Assembly: GCA_036365145.1 (NCBI GenBank)
Contig: JAEOAD010002231.1
Location: 124,001-188,000, forward strand
Direction: 5' to 3'
DNA: 64,000 bases
From: Orientallactaga sibirica
Taxonomy: Eukaryota > Chordata > Mammalia > Rodentia > Dipodidae
Made by a program: the position numbers and the translations under genes. Each line of letters starts with the position of its first letter. The stretch's first letter is position 1. Under the pieces are notes generated by a model. It saw nothing but the letters and a program-made list of their open reading frames with translations. It was not told the origin of the DNA and made no database searches. Below, piece after piece: positions 44,838 through 55,109 of this stretch.

Positions 44838-45716
44838 GTTATTGAGACAAAAAATCTGACCCGAAGCAGTTTATGGAAGGAAAAGATTTATTTCAAGCTA
44901 CAGTTTTGAGGGGACATTTCTATCATGGAAGAGAAAGTGTGGCAAGAGAAGACAGCTGGCATCTCCTCTTCACGTTGAGAGACCAAAGGAATATGCAGAC
45001 GATAGTGTTGCCATTTTAGAATAAGTAGCCATTTAAAATAAAAAGCCCAGGCCTGACTCAGATGAGGAACTTGCGGGCTAATGTACTGACCTTTGCTTCT
45101 TTCCCAACCCCCTCCCTCTCTCTTATTGTTCATTCCTGGGAAGTCTTAAGACATCCTGGAGGTAATAAATCACAGAGGTCTCCGGTCTCTTACAAAGAAA
45201 GGATCTGCAAACAAGCGGCTGATCCTAGATAAGCAGCTCAGAATGTTCCCGCGCACGCGCTTTTTGAACCAACCATTTCAAATGTTGCAATATGATGTAA
45301 CTGCTGTATCCCTTCTCTATATAAACCCTTTCCCCCAAGAGTGGGGGCTCTCTCTCACACTCCCACTGCGTTGGTTTTTGTGGACAGAGTCCCAGTCTAG
45401 GCTTGGTAATAAAGAATTCCGTGTTATTGCAGTCGAGCTCCTCGGTCTTGTTGTGTCACTGGGTGACTCCCAAGGACCCCAACCCACATTTGGGGGTCCT
45501 GGCACTACAACATCAGCAGGGAGGAAGTAGGAAGTGAAAAAGTACCTAGCTGGACTGGACTTTAACTCCCCATGACCCACCCCCAGCAACATCCTCTTCC
45601 ACCAAGGCAAGCACCTCCAGAAGTCTCCATAAAGTTCCCAAACAGAGTTGCCAATTGGGGATCAAATATTCAAACACATGAGTCCACGGAGGACATTTTA
45701 TATTTAAACCCCACAT
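44838..45716 (-). mobile_element. MTE/ORR1-type MaLR LTR, antisense, split by an ERV LTR
   Basis: Left part 44838-45005 ('ggaaaagatttatttcaagc' and the following tcatggaagag) and right part 45513-45716 ('aaagttcccaaacagagttg', 'attcaaacacatgagtcc') are collinear with the complement of rodent MaLR LTRs. Confidence 0.75.
45006..45512 (+). mobile_element. ERV-type solo LTR (507 bp)
   Basis: The ends form an inverted repeat, TGTTG...CAACA. Inside are a TATATAAA box (45318-45325), a polyadenylation signal AATAAA (45408-45413) and a GT-rich U5 with a small hairpin (ggaccccaacc...tttgggggtcc). This is the U3-R-U5 order of a retroviral LTR. There is no gag, pol or env sequence next to it, so it is a solo LTR. 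An exact target duplication could not be found (atag / tcag). Confidence 0.75.
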
Positions 45717-45748
45717 CTGGGTTACATGAAAATTCAACATTTAACTTT

Positions 45749-45966
45749 AAAAAAAATAAATTTAAACTTTATTTTTATTTTGTTAGAGAGAGAGAAAGGC
45801 AGACAGAGAGAAAGAATGGGTGCGCCAAGGCCTTCAGACACTGAAAATGAACTCCAGATGCATGTGCCACCTTGTACATCTGGCTTATGTGGGTCCTGGG
45901 GAATTGAACCTGGGTCCTTAGGCTTTGCAGGCTAGTGCCTTAACTGTTAAGCCATCTCTCCAGCCC
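45749..45966 (-). mobile_element. DIP-like SINE, antisense
   Basis: Tail complement, purine tract, 'gaatgggtgcgccaaggcc' and terminal 'gccatctctccagccc'. atttaacttta and acttaactttt flank it. Confidence 0.9.
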
Positions 45967-46002
45967 AATACTTAACTTTTTGAGGAACTGCCAAAATATA
46001 GT

Positions 46003-46790
46003 TAAGTTTTATTTATTCTCTTAGTCTTAAATTCTAAATAATACATTGTGTTTTTTTTCTTTTAAAAGTTTTATTCAGACATAATTCACATAGTTTCAAA
46101 TTCACTACTTTTTTTTTTTTTTTTTTTTTGGTTTTCCGAGGTAGGTCTCAGGCTGACCTGGAATTCACTATGTAGTCTCAGGGTGGCCTTGAACTCTCCG
46201 TGATCCTCTTATCCTCTTACCTCTGCCTTCCAAGTGCTGGGATTAAAGGTGTATGCCACCATGCCCGGCTCTACTTTTTAAAAAAACTATTTTGTAGTAT
46301 ATTCTCAGGGTTGAGTAATCTTTACTGTATTCAGTTCTGAAATATTTTCATTGCCCCCCAAAGAAGCCTTATACTCTTTAGCAGTCATCTCCTATCCCTT
46401 CCATTATTTCCAGGTCTACAGGACAATTAATATAACTTATCTTTACATAGGGCTGCTTATTTGGGATATTTCATATAGATTAAATTATGTGTTTTTTTGT
46501 GATTGGCTTCTTTCAAGTAGCACAACATTTTAAGATTCACCCATGTTATAGCTTATATAAAGTACTGCATTCATTTTTATGGCTAAATAATATCCCATTG
46601 TATAGATATATCTTATTTATTCACTTATCACTTGATGGACATTGAGTTGTTTGAATACTGCTTGGATAAAAATCTATTTGCAAGTTTTTGTGTACGCATA
46701 TGTTTTGCATTCTCTTGGGTATATGCCTTGAAGTAGAATTACTGGGTCATACAGCAATGCTACGTTTTGAGGAATTTCTCATGGTGATAG
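46003..46790 (-). mobile_element. L1M fragment, antisense, with nested B1
   Basis: 'tattcagacataattcacat', 'aatatcccattgtatagata' and 'agaattactgggtcatacag' are complements of L1M 3' sequence. A B1 at 46108-46270 interrupts it. Confidence 0.7.
46108..46270 (-). mobile_element. B1 SINE, antisense
   Basis: A T-run of about 20, 'ccgaggtaggtctcaggctg', then 'tgccaccatgcccggct'. ctacttttt flanks it. Confidence 0.95.
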
Positions 46791-46930
46791 TATTAGGAAG
46801 CTGGGTCTTTGGGAAGTATTTAAATCAGGAGGGTATGATTAGATGTCCATCCTTGTAAAAGAGATCTCAGGGAGATCCCTTGCCCCTTCTGACAAGGAAG
46901 GTGACAGTAGAAGATGGAACTGGTGCTTAC
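46783..46930 (+). mobile_element. MLT1-type MaLR fragment
   Basis: 'agtattaggaagctgggtct', 'ttgggaagtatttaaatc' and 'cccttgccccttctgacaag' follow MLT1-type order. Confidence 0.5.
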
Positions 46931-47027
46931 AAGCCACTTGGTCCATGGTATTTTTTTCTGACAGTTACAGTATATTGTACACTTTTTCTTTAAAGACATG
47001 TGTTACCATATCTGGCCCCACTTACAT

Positions 47028-47258
47028 TTTTTAATTTTTATTTATTTATTTGGGAGTGACAGACAGACAAAGAGAGAAAGAGGCAAATAGATAGAGAGAG
47101 AATGGGTGTGCCAGGGCCTCCAGCCACTGCAAATGAACTCCAGATGCATGTGCCACCTGTGCATCTGGCTTATGTGGGTTCTGGGGAATCGAGCCTTGAA
47201 CCGGGGTCCCTAGGCTTCACAGGCAAGTGCTTAACCACTAAGCCATCTCTCCAGGCCC
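47028..47258 (-). mobile_element. DIP-like SINE, antisense
   Basis: 'gaatgggtgtgccagggcct', 'gaatcgagccttgaaccggg' and 'gccatctctccaggcc'. Confidence 0.9.
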
Positions 47259-47433
47259 CTGTACACTCTTTAAGGTACTTATTAGCTATGTGTAGCTCAT
47301 GAACTTATTAACTATCTATATATATTCTTTGGAAGAAATGTCTGTTCAGATTCTATGCTCATTCTTTAATTGGGTTATTTTTGTCATTATTATTTAAGTG
47401 TAAGAATTCTTTGTATTTTCTAGATATAATTAC

Positions 47434-47707
47434 TGTTGCAGTTTACTTCTCATTGCTGAAACAAATACCTGACCAGAAACAGGGTTTATTTCAGGCTTAT
47501 AGATTCCAGGGGAAGCTTCATCATGCATTCATAACAGAGAGACAACACCAAGCACCAGTAAGCATCAGCAATACACAGTAGGCTGGACTCAATATCTGCC
47601 CCCAATGACACACCTCCTGAGGCAGGACTCTGCCTTCTGAACACTAAGTAGGAAACTTAATCAAAAATACCTGGGGCTCTGAGGCTGCTTACATTTAAAC
47701 CACCACA
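47434..47707 (-). mobile_element. MaLR-type LTR (274 bp), antisense, 5-bp target duplication
   Basis: It starts TGTTGCAGTTTAC and ends TTTAAACCACCACA. attac flanks it at 47429-47433 and 47708-47712. Internal 'gggtttatttcaggcttata' and 'aatgacacacctcctgaggc' fit a rodent MaLR LTR. Confidence 0.8.
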
Positions 47708-48026
47708 ATTACCATATCAGATATATGATATGAAAGTGTTAATGGAAGTTTTGTTATTTTTCATGTTTTTGATGAAGCTTTTTGAAACACAAGTTTTTAA
47801 CTTTGATAAAGCTTGATTTATCAACTTTTTCTTATATTGCTGGTACTATTGGTGCTGTATTTTACTGGTGCCTAGCCAGAGTTTTAAAAACATTTATTCA
47901 TTATTTCAATCTCCATAGAGATGATTATTCAAGTCAAGTATTTTTTTTTTTTTAATTTAGTCTTCTATCCTCACTGTTTTGTCCTATGGCTCACTTTAGC
48001 ACTTTATTTCCTAGGTCACATTCTAG
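47708..48026. other. No gene seen
   Basis: AT-rich spacer. Confidence 0.4.
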
Positions 48027-48175
48027 ACCAGTGGGTCTCAGTTAGAATTAGAATTAGTTCCCAATTAGAATTATCTCGAAAACTTTTAAGTAATGCCAGT
48101 GTATGAAAATCTCCTGGGCTGTAGAATGTATGTCTAATATGTTACCAGGTTCGGGACACACTGCCCTAGGCATTG
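48027..48175. mobile_element. MER5A-like hAT transposon remnant
   Basis: 'accagtgggtctcagttaga' and 'aaaatctcctgggctgtaga' resemble MER5-type non-autonomous hAT elements, with an internal 'gaattag' reduplication. Confidence 0.5.
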
Positions 48176-48207
48176 CTGTCAACAATCATTTAAATCAATC
48201 ATTTTCT

Positions 48208-48275
48208 CACAATGCCGCCGACTCGGATTCGAACGGAGGTTGCTGCAGCCACAACGCGAGCCTCTGGGAACCCTG
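48208..48275 (-). pseudogene. Retroinserted 3' part of tRNA-His(GTG)
   Basis: The complement of 48213-48260 reads as the anticodon-stem region, variable and T arms and acceptor 3' strand of tRNA-His. It includes the anticodon context 'cgttgtggctgcagcaac', T-loop 'ttcgaatcc' and an acceptor end finishing ggca. The 5' half, D arm and A box are absent, and the T stem carries a C-C mismatch, so it cannot be a working tRNA gene. aatcaatcattttct flanks it exactly at 48193-48207 and 48276-48290, with no poly(A). 15 nt of unknown origin lie 5' of the tRNA part and 5 nt 3' of it. Confidence 0.85.
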
Positions 48276-48290
48276 AATCAATCATTTTCT

Positions 48291-48890
48291 TATATCAAGT
48301 ACTCTACTTTACAGTTGTGACCCCCATTTTCCATCTTACTGCTTTGAATATGTCCTAACAACAGCAAGTCCCTTGGAGCTACAGTCCATTTATCTGAGCA
48401 TCTTTTCATTTTGCTCACACCTCTGACTCTACTTCCTTCCGGCCACAGTCAGTTATGTTGGTGGTCCCCAGTGAATCACGCCTCCGTGCACTTATATCTT
48501 TGCGTAGTCCCCTTTCCTTTGAAATGGTGTTAGCCATGTGACTTGCTTCACCCCTAACATTCAGAGGAAATGACACTCTTCCTTGACACTGCTCCTAGCT
48601 CCTTGACGGAGAAGCCCTGTGGGAAGAGCACATGTGGAAAGGCCATATGAAGAAGGAGGGTCCTTGCAGGATCGTGAAGTTCAGCTGAATCCAGGGACCC
48701 AAACGAGTAACGACAGAATCTCTTTGGTTAGGGCTAAGGTCTGTTATTTCCTGGGAATGATTTTCTATGGCTGGGCTCAGCTCTGCCTTCTTCCCTACTG
48801 TGCTCCCACTTTCTTTCTTTTCTTAAAAGACAGCCTGTTTTTTATTTTTTTATTTTTTTAATCCTACTGCCTGCTTAGAAAGCTTGCTTG
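48291..48890. other. No gene seen
   Basis: Unique-looking; an 80-codon ORF (48619-48861) has no recognised domain. Confidence 0.4.
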
Positions 48891-48902
48891 CTTCCTTGCT
48901 TG

Positions 48903-48944
48903 CTTTTTTTTTTTTTTTCTAGGTAGGGTCTCACTCTAGCTCAG

Positions 48945-48945
<1 letters not shown>
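48903..48945 (-). mobile_element. Truncated B1 fragment, antisense
   Basis: T-run followed by 'ctaggtagggtctcactcta' and then a CTTT repeat. Confidence 0.7.
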
Positions 48946-49002
<57 letters not shown>

Positions 49003-49087
49003 CTTTCTTTTTCCTTTCTTTCTTCTTTCTTTCTTTCCTTTCTTCCTTTCTTTTCTTTCTTTTTTCTTTCTCTCTCTCTCTCTTTCT
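48945..49087 (+). repeat. (CTTT)n polypyrimidine tract
   Basis: About 140 bp of CTTT units with a few interruptions, ending in CT dinucleotides. Confidence 0.95.
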
Positions 49088-49379
49088 AGTCATTATTCCT
49101 TCAAATACTGGTGCTTTTGCTTATATAGTTTCCTTATAACACTATTGGTCTTCCATATATCTTAGCAATATTTCTTTTGCTGAACTAAGCCATATTCTGA
49201 ATTTCTGCTGAAACTACTGAGGGACAGCGTCCTTATGTTTCTTACAAGCTATATTGTTTAGCTTCCTGAAGCAGCACTTGAGATGTTTCTGAGATGATGT
49301 TTCTGACAAAAGGTGTTGTAGCTTTTCTCTTGGTTCTGAAGGTTTCTGTATTTGCTCTTGTCTAGAAGTCATTTCCGTG

Positions 49380-49505
49380 GTTTCTTTTTCTGTTGTTGAG
49401 ACATAGAATCACTAAGTTGCTCAGGCTGGCCTCAAACTTGTGAACCTTCTGTGTTAATCTCTCAAGTAGCTGGGATCACTGGCATGTGCCAGCCTTCATG
49501 CTTAG
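49380..49505 (-). mobile_element. Old B4/B1-type SINE, antisense
   Basis: 'agttgctcaggctggcctca' and 'caagtagctgggatcactgg' are B4-like landmarks. Confidence 0.6.
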
Positions 49506-49639
49506 CTTCAAAAGCCATTCCCTTAAAAAAATTTTTTTAATAGGTATTTATTTAGAGACAGGGTCTTTAGTCCAGACTATGAGACTTGTATTGTAACTGA
49601 GGATGACCTTTGCTTTTTATGACCTTTTTAAATACGTGT

Positions 49640-50356
49640 GCATGGCACGTATACATGTGTGTGCATGTTCATATATGCGTGAGTACACATGTGTGCAAGT
49701 GCATGTGCACATGCATGTAGAGCACAGAAGGCGATGTCAGGGGCTTTTCTCAATCATTCTCTGCCTTAATTTTTTTTAGGACAGGGTCTCACTGTAGTAG
49801 GCAGCTTCAGGTCACTGGGATGAACTTCCAAAGCAGGCACAGTTATGGAGGAAGGGAATTTGCTGAAGATAGAGGGGAAGTTCCATAAGAGCAGAAGTCG
49901 ACCTGCCTTCACAGGTCCAAGTAGAGAGAGAAAGCCACTAGTCACATCAGTACCATAAGCAAGCACACTTAGGAACTCCTGGCAAAGCTCAGGCACTTTG
50001 CATTTCTTTAGACTGGAATTCCAAATCCACTCCCACACCTTAGGGTGGACCCTAGGATCCACCCACAGTGACATCTCCTCCAGCCAGGTGGCTACAGAGG
50101 TAAATTACAAACTTTAATAAAATTCTGAATACATTGGGGGGCATCCATTCAAACTACCACACTCACTGAACCTGAAATTCACTGATTCAGCTAGACTAGC
50201 TAACCAGTAAGACCTAGGGAGTCTCTTGTCTCTGTGCTGGAATTACAGACATGTGCCACTGCACCCAGTTTTTATGTGAGTACCCGGGATCCAAACCAGG
50301 CCCTCATGCTTGCATGGCAAGCCCTTTATCCACTGAGCCATCTCCCAGATCCCCAA
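49640..50356 (-). mobile_element. RSINE1/B3-like rodent repeat, antisense, split by an LTR
   Basis: It runs from TG-rich sequence with 'gggtctcac' before 49793, and continues after 50167 with 'gctggaattacagacatgtg' to 'tccactgagccatctcccag'. Confidence 0.55.
49793..50161 (-). mobile_element. Family-A MaLR-like solo LTR (369 bp), antisense, 5-bp target duplication
   Basis: It starts TGTAGTAGGCAGCTTCAG and ends TTCAAACTACCACA; ctcac flanks it at 49788-49792 and 50162-50166. It is the most complete of four related copies and defines the family ends TGTGGTAGTTTGAAT and CTACTACA. Confidence 0.9.
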
Positions 50357-50360
50357 ATCA

Positions 50361-50580
50361 TTTAAAAATATTTTATTTATATATGAGTGGGGGGGTTGGG
50401 GGGAGAAAAAGAGGCAGAGAAAGAGAGGCCCTGGGCACGCCAGGGCCTCTAGCCACTGCAAATGAACTCTAGACATATGAGGATCCTTGTGCATCTGGCT
50501 TACATGGGTACTGGGGAATTGAACCTGGGTCCTTAGGCTTTGCAGGTAAGTGCCTTAACTGCTAAGCAATCTCTCCAGCC
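50361..50580 (-). mobile_element. DIP-like SINE, antisense
   Basis: 'gggcacgccagggcctctag' to 'aagcaatctctccagcc'. Confidence 0.9.
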
Positions 50581-50604
50581 TATTTTTTTGAGAAATTTTT
50601 AAAA

Positions 50605-50775
50605 TTTTATTTTTATTTATTTATTTTTATTGACAACTTCCTTAATTGTAGACAATATCCCAATGTACTTCCCTCCCTCCCTCCACTTTCCCCTTTGAAA
50701 CTCCACTCTCCATCATATCCCCTCTCTTCTCAATCAGTCTCTCTTTTCATTTTCTTCAGCATATTTTTTAAAACT
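50605..50775 (-). mobile_element. Probable L1 3' UTR fragment
   Basis: 'ttattgacaacttccttaat' and 'ctttgaaactccactctcca' resemble rodent L1 3' UTR. Confidence 0.45.
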
Positions 50776-50796
50776 ATTTTATTTTATTGATTCATT

Positions 50797-51043
50797 TAAA
50801 AATTTTTAAATTTATTTGAGAGAGAGGCAGAAAGAGAAAGAGAGAGAGAAAGAGAGTGAATGGGCTTGTCAGGGTCTTCAGCTGCTGCAAACAAACTCCA
50901 GATGCATGTGCCCTCTGTGCACATGTGTGACATTTGCGCACTTGTTTCACTGTGCATCTGGCTTATGTAGGACTAGGAGATTTGAACATGAGTCGTTAGG
51001 CCTGCAGGCAAGTGCCTTAACTGCTAAGCCATCACGCCAGCCC
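50797..51043 (-). mobile_element. DIP-like SINE, long subfamily, antisense
   Basis: 'gaatgggcttgtcagggtct', the long-form block near 50925-50955, and 'aagccatcacgccagccc'. Confidence 0.85.
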
Positions 51044-52074
51044 TATTTATTCATTTTTTAATGTTCATGTCAATGGTCATCTAGAGGACCTGGGAAATTC
51101 AGTTCAAATGATTCCTGGCTTCTTTTTGTTTAACACCATTTCTTTGCTTATCTGCTTTTAAATTTCCTGTACTCAAACAACACTCTGAATTACAATCTTA
51201 GGTTTCCGAATTTCTTAAGAACATTTTCTACTTTCCATGTTCCTATAGGAAGAGTTCCAATGTTTGCTTCTACACCGTATACACATCACTCTCCTGTTTC
51301 AGTAACATCTTCTTCACTATCCCTCACCTAATATATCCCAAAGGGCTGGCAAGTATCTATTACAGCCCTTTCTAGACTGTCAGCCCTTTGCTAATACTCC
51401 TTTTAAAGTCCTTTCACAAGGCTTTACATGGTTGCTTTAGAGATAGCTTCAGACAGCTTTCCAGTTTCTGTTTTTATAGTCTTTTTCTCATTTTCTTAAA
51501 GAAATTATTACATATTGTAGATAATTTATTTTGCAAATATCTTTTTCCATTTTGTGACATATTTTCACTCATTTTGAGTCTTTTTTTTAAAAGATAGGTA
51601 TAAGTTTTTACTTAAACTTATTCTGTTTATTGGTCATCCCTCTGTGGCTAGTTCTTCATGTATCTTATTTAGTTAATCCTGCCTTAATCCAAGCTCATGA
51701 GTGTATTTTTCTTTACTATCTTTTAAGTAGTTTGTGTTGTTACTTTTTATGTTTAGGTGTAAAAACTCTTTCTGCTTAATATTTGTGTAGTTTTTGAAGA
51801 ATGGCTTCAAGTTCCTTTTATTTCTGTGTAAATATATAGCATAATTAATGGAAACATCCATCTTTTTCTCATTGCTCTATAGTGTCTTTTCCCATTTTAA
51901 GTACTTGTTCATGTGTGGACCTGTCTCTATGCTTTTTTTTTTTTAAATTACTATTCTTTGGTCTAATTTATGACCCCAAAGCAATATAAAAATGTGTTAA
52001 TTATTATGCATTACAAAGTTTGGCTGTTACAGTCACCTCCTCATCATGTTTTTTGAAAAGAGTTTTAGTCATAT
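51044..52074. other. Low-repeat stretch, no gene seen
   Basis: AT-rich unique-looking sequence. Confidence 0.45.
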
Positions 52075-52092
52075 AAAAGCAATATAATTCTT

Positions 52093-52252
52093 AGCTGCGC
52101 GTGGTGGCACATGCCTTTAATCCCAGCACTTGGGAGGTCGAGGTAGGAGGATCGTTGAGAGTGCGAGGCACGCTGAGACTACATACTGAATTCCAGGAAG
52201 CTAGAATGAGACCCTACCTCAAACAAACAAACAAACAAACAAAAACAAAATA
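52093..52252 (+). mobile_element. B1 SINE with exact 18-bp target duplication
   Basis: 'gctgcgcgtggtggcacatg' to a (CAAA)n tail. aaaagcaatataattctt flanks it at 52075-52092 and 52253-52270. Confidence 0.95.
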
Positions 52253-52282
52253 AAAAGCAATATAATTCTTTATGATTTTCAA

Positions 52283-52565
52283 AATATACAAAATTAAAGC
52301 TATGTGTATGAATACTCATAGAATGTCTATTCATGTGGCAAAATACTGGAAATAATCCAAGTCTTTACCAGTAAGTAAATAGAAAAGAAAATATTGCTAC
52401 ATACAATACTGTGAATAAATCCCAAAGACATATTGAGCAAAAGGTACTGGACATAGAACTATGTAGTATATGCTTGTTTTTATTTATGTGAAGCTCAAGA
52501 ATAGACAAATCTAAAATGATATCAAAAGACAATGTTGCCTAGCATAGGGGATTCTTCGAATCTGA
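52283..52565 (+). mobile_element. L1M 3' fragment, sense
   Basis: 'gaaataatccaagtctttac', 'cccaaagacatattgagcaa' and 'atttatgtgaagctcaagaa' are collinear with L1M sense 3' sequence. Confidence 0.65.
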
Positions 52566-53900
52566 TAACTGAGATTGTCCTCAGACTATTCTATTCTTGT
52601 AAACTGAAACAGGACTAAAGTCCTGGTTAGCAACACAAGTGCCCCACAGTATAAGAACAGGTATTGTTCCTGCCTTCTGTGGTACTTTTAAAGTGATAAT
52701 AATAACAGCACCAACAAGGACTAACATGGCTACTGCACTTGATGCCAATCAGTACTGCAACGCCTTCACCTACAATACTCACAGCAATGGATTCCAATGG
52801 TAAAAAAAAAAAAAAAAAAAAAAAGTCCTGATCTGTTAAGTATTATTCTTACTCTACAGAGAAGAAAATTGAGGCACAGAACAGATAAACAATTTACTCA
52901 AAATCCACCAGCTGTTAAGTGAAAAAACTGGGTAATGAACATCTAGGGCTTGGCCTTGGGGTCTGGTTTCTTAACTGTGGGCTGACTCCCTGACATTAAT
53001 ATTTTCTTTCTATCCAGCATCACACGAAAAGTTTGATTATGGTAAGTTTAACAAAACGTTTCCTCTTGTTTGAATTAGCAATATACCTGGCAAATTTGGG
53101 GGGAAACCCAATAGATAGGGTTAATATTTTAGTAACTTAAGGGTTGAGAAGAAAATTCACCTGCACTGTCCAAATAAATCTGAACAAATAAGAAACTGAC
53201 TACACAGAGGACCAGGAGCTGGGAGGGTATGCTTCATGTAGATTATTGGATTCATACAGTTGTAAGCCCCTTGCTTAACTAGGCTCCTGTAAATAGGATC
53301 AGTTCCTTGATCTGTCTGAAAGGGAATTTTTCAGCTGTTCTTTGGTGCCAAATCCTTTTTTTTCCCCCCAGCTCTTCTGCTCTGGAAGATATTTATAATT
53401 TGTTTGTGATTTATTGAAATGTGCCTGGTTGTGAGAGAACGGCTTCTCTTCAGCTTGCAGAACTCTCCTTGGCATACTCCACTCCCTTTGGGAAACCACC
53501 TTCCTAAAGATGGTCTGTGAGCTTATGCTCCCCTCTGAAGTTCATAAGACAGCACACAATGCCACACATGGTTTATTCCATCATTTTCTTTATTAAGGTA
53601 CTTAGAGGATACAACAGGTGGTGTGAGTATACACAGAAGGCCGCAAATCCCCTCATACATTTCTGTTTCATAACTTTGTGTGGGGAACATTGGCTAAAGC
53701 CTGAGTTCTAGAAAATTAGCCACAAAAATGATTAGCACTAAAAGATATTTTCAAAGCAAACTGCTCTTTTTCTTTAATGGAATCAACACTTAAAAATAGT
53801 GTGGCATGAGTATCTCATCAACTTGTGTTGACCAATAGTTTTTATTTGGGGGGGGCAGTGTAAAAAAGCCTTTTTTATTAAGCCGTTTTTAAACAAAACA
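52566..53900. other. No gene seen
   Basis: Unique-looking sequence with an A-run at 52802-52824. Confidence 0.45.
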
Positions 53901-53910
53901 AAAAAGTTTA

Positions 53911-54060
53911 GCCGGGTGTGGTGGTGCACGCCTTTAATCCCAGCACTCAGAAGGCAGAGGTAGGAGGATCACTATGAGTTCAAGGCCACCCTGAGACTAC
54001 ATAGTTAATTTCAGGTCAGCCTGGGCCACAGTGAGACTCTACCTCAAAAAAAAAAAAAAA
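53911..54060 (+). mobile_element. B1 SINE
   Basis: 'gccgggtgtggtggtgcacg' to an A-run. aaaagttta flanks it. Confidence 0.95.
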
Positions 54061-54269
54061 GTTTACAAATGAAAAACAAAGATATAGAAAAAGAATAACT
54101 TGCTTCCTATGTCCCCCAAAGAGAAAAAAACATTAAGGGGACAATGCCAAATTGCTGAACAGCGAGGGTTCCTTTTTCCTTATTCTTGAATACAAAATAC
54201 AAGCAAAGGATACATACACTAGGAGCAGTTACCCACCCTGGAAGTCCTTCAGTAACAGCAAAGCAGGAG

Positions 54270-54502
54270 TTTGTTTGTTTATTCATTCATTTTTTTTTAG
54301 AGAGACACAGAGAGAGAATTGGCATGTCAGGGCCTTAGCCTCTGAAATTGAACTCCAGATGCTTGCTCCACCTAGTGAGCATGTGCAACCTTGCGCTTGC
54401 CTCACCTTCATATGTCTGGCTAATGTGGGATCTGGAGAGTTGAATGTGGGTCCTTAGGCTTCGCAGGCAAGCACCTTAACTGCTAAACCATCTCTCCAGC
54501 CC
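54270..54502 (-). mobile_element. DIP-like SINE, long subfamily, antisense
   Basis: 'gaattggcatgtcagggcct', long-form block near 54370-54405, and 'accatctctccagccc'. Confidence 0.85.
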
Positions 54503-54801
54503 AGAAAATATATATTTTTTCTGTCTATGCAGATACAACAGAGACTGACTGGTATATGTAAAAATAAAGTGTCACAAAAGACCAACATGATTCTACCAAT
54601 GCATGCTGCATCTATAATTCATGAATATGGTTGACAAAATCATGTTCACTTCAACCCCATCTCGTTTGATCGGTAGTTTTTCTAAATACAAGTAAAATGT
54701 CAAAATTTGAAATCCACGTTAATTCTTCACATCTGTGCTCTATGGTGTTTATTGACTCAGCTTATTAGAAGCATTAGGCGCAGATTATGCCTGTCTTAAA
54801 T

Positions 54802-55109
54802 GATGAAGTTACATGCTACACATGTAAATTATAAGTAATTATAAGTAACATGCCATACATGCAAATGATGTAACACAGTACACATGTAAGTGATGAAGTA
54901 ACATGCTTCACATGGAAATTATAAAGTAACACACTACACATGTAAATGATGAAGTAACACTGCACATGAAAATGACAAAGTAACATGGTACACATGTAAA
55001 TGAATTAACACACTACATATGTAAATGGGGAAGTAACACATTGCACATGTAAATGGGGAAGTGACACACTGCACGTGTAAGTGAGGAAGTGACACGCTGC
55101 ACATGTAAC
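54802..55109 (+). repeat. 28-bp minisatellite, about 11 copies
   Basis: The consensus gatgaagtaaca plus cactacacatgtaaat repeats head to tail over 308 bp with point changes and a few 2-3 nt deletions. Units at the right end turn G-rich ('ggggaagtgac', 'gaggaagtgac'). The period is not a multiple of three, and no coding sense is preserved. Confidence 0.9.

Noticed and set aside
45006..45512. Possible complete provirus
   Set aside because: One LTR only, with MaLR host sequence on both sides and no gag, pol or env sequence.
48208..48275. Possible functional tRNA-His gene
   Set aside because: The 5' acceptor strand, D arm and A box are missing and the T stem is mismatched; flanking duplications show retroinsertion.
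54802..55109. Possible CRISPR-like array
   Set aside because: The units are contiguous with no unique spacers, and the DNA is mammalian; it is a minisatellite.
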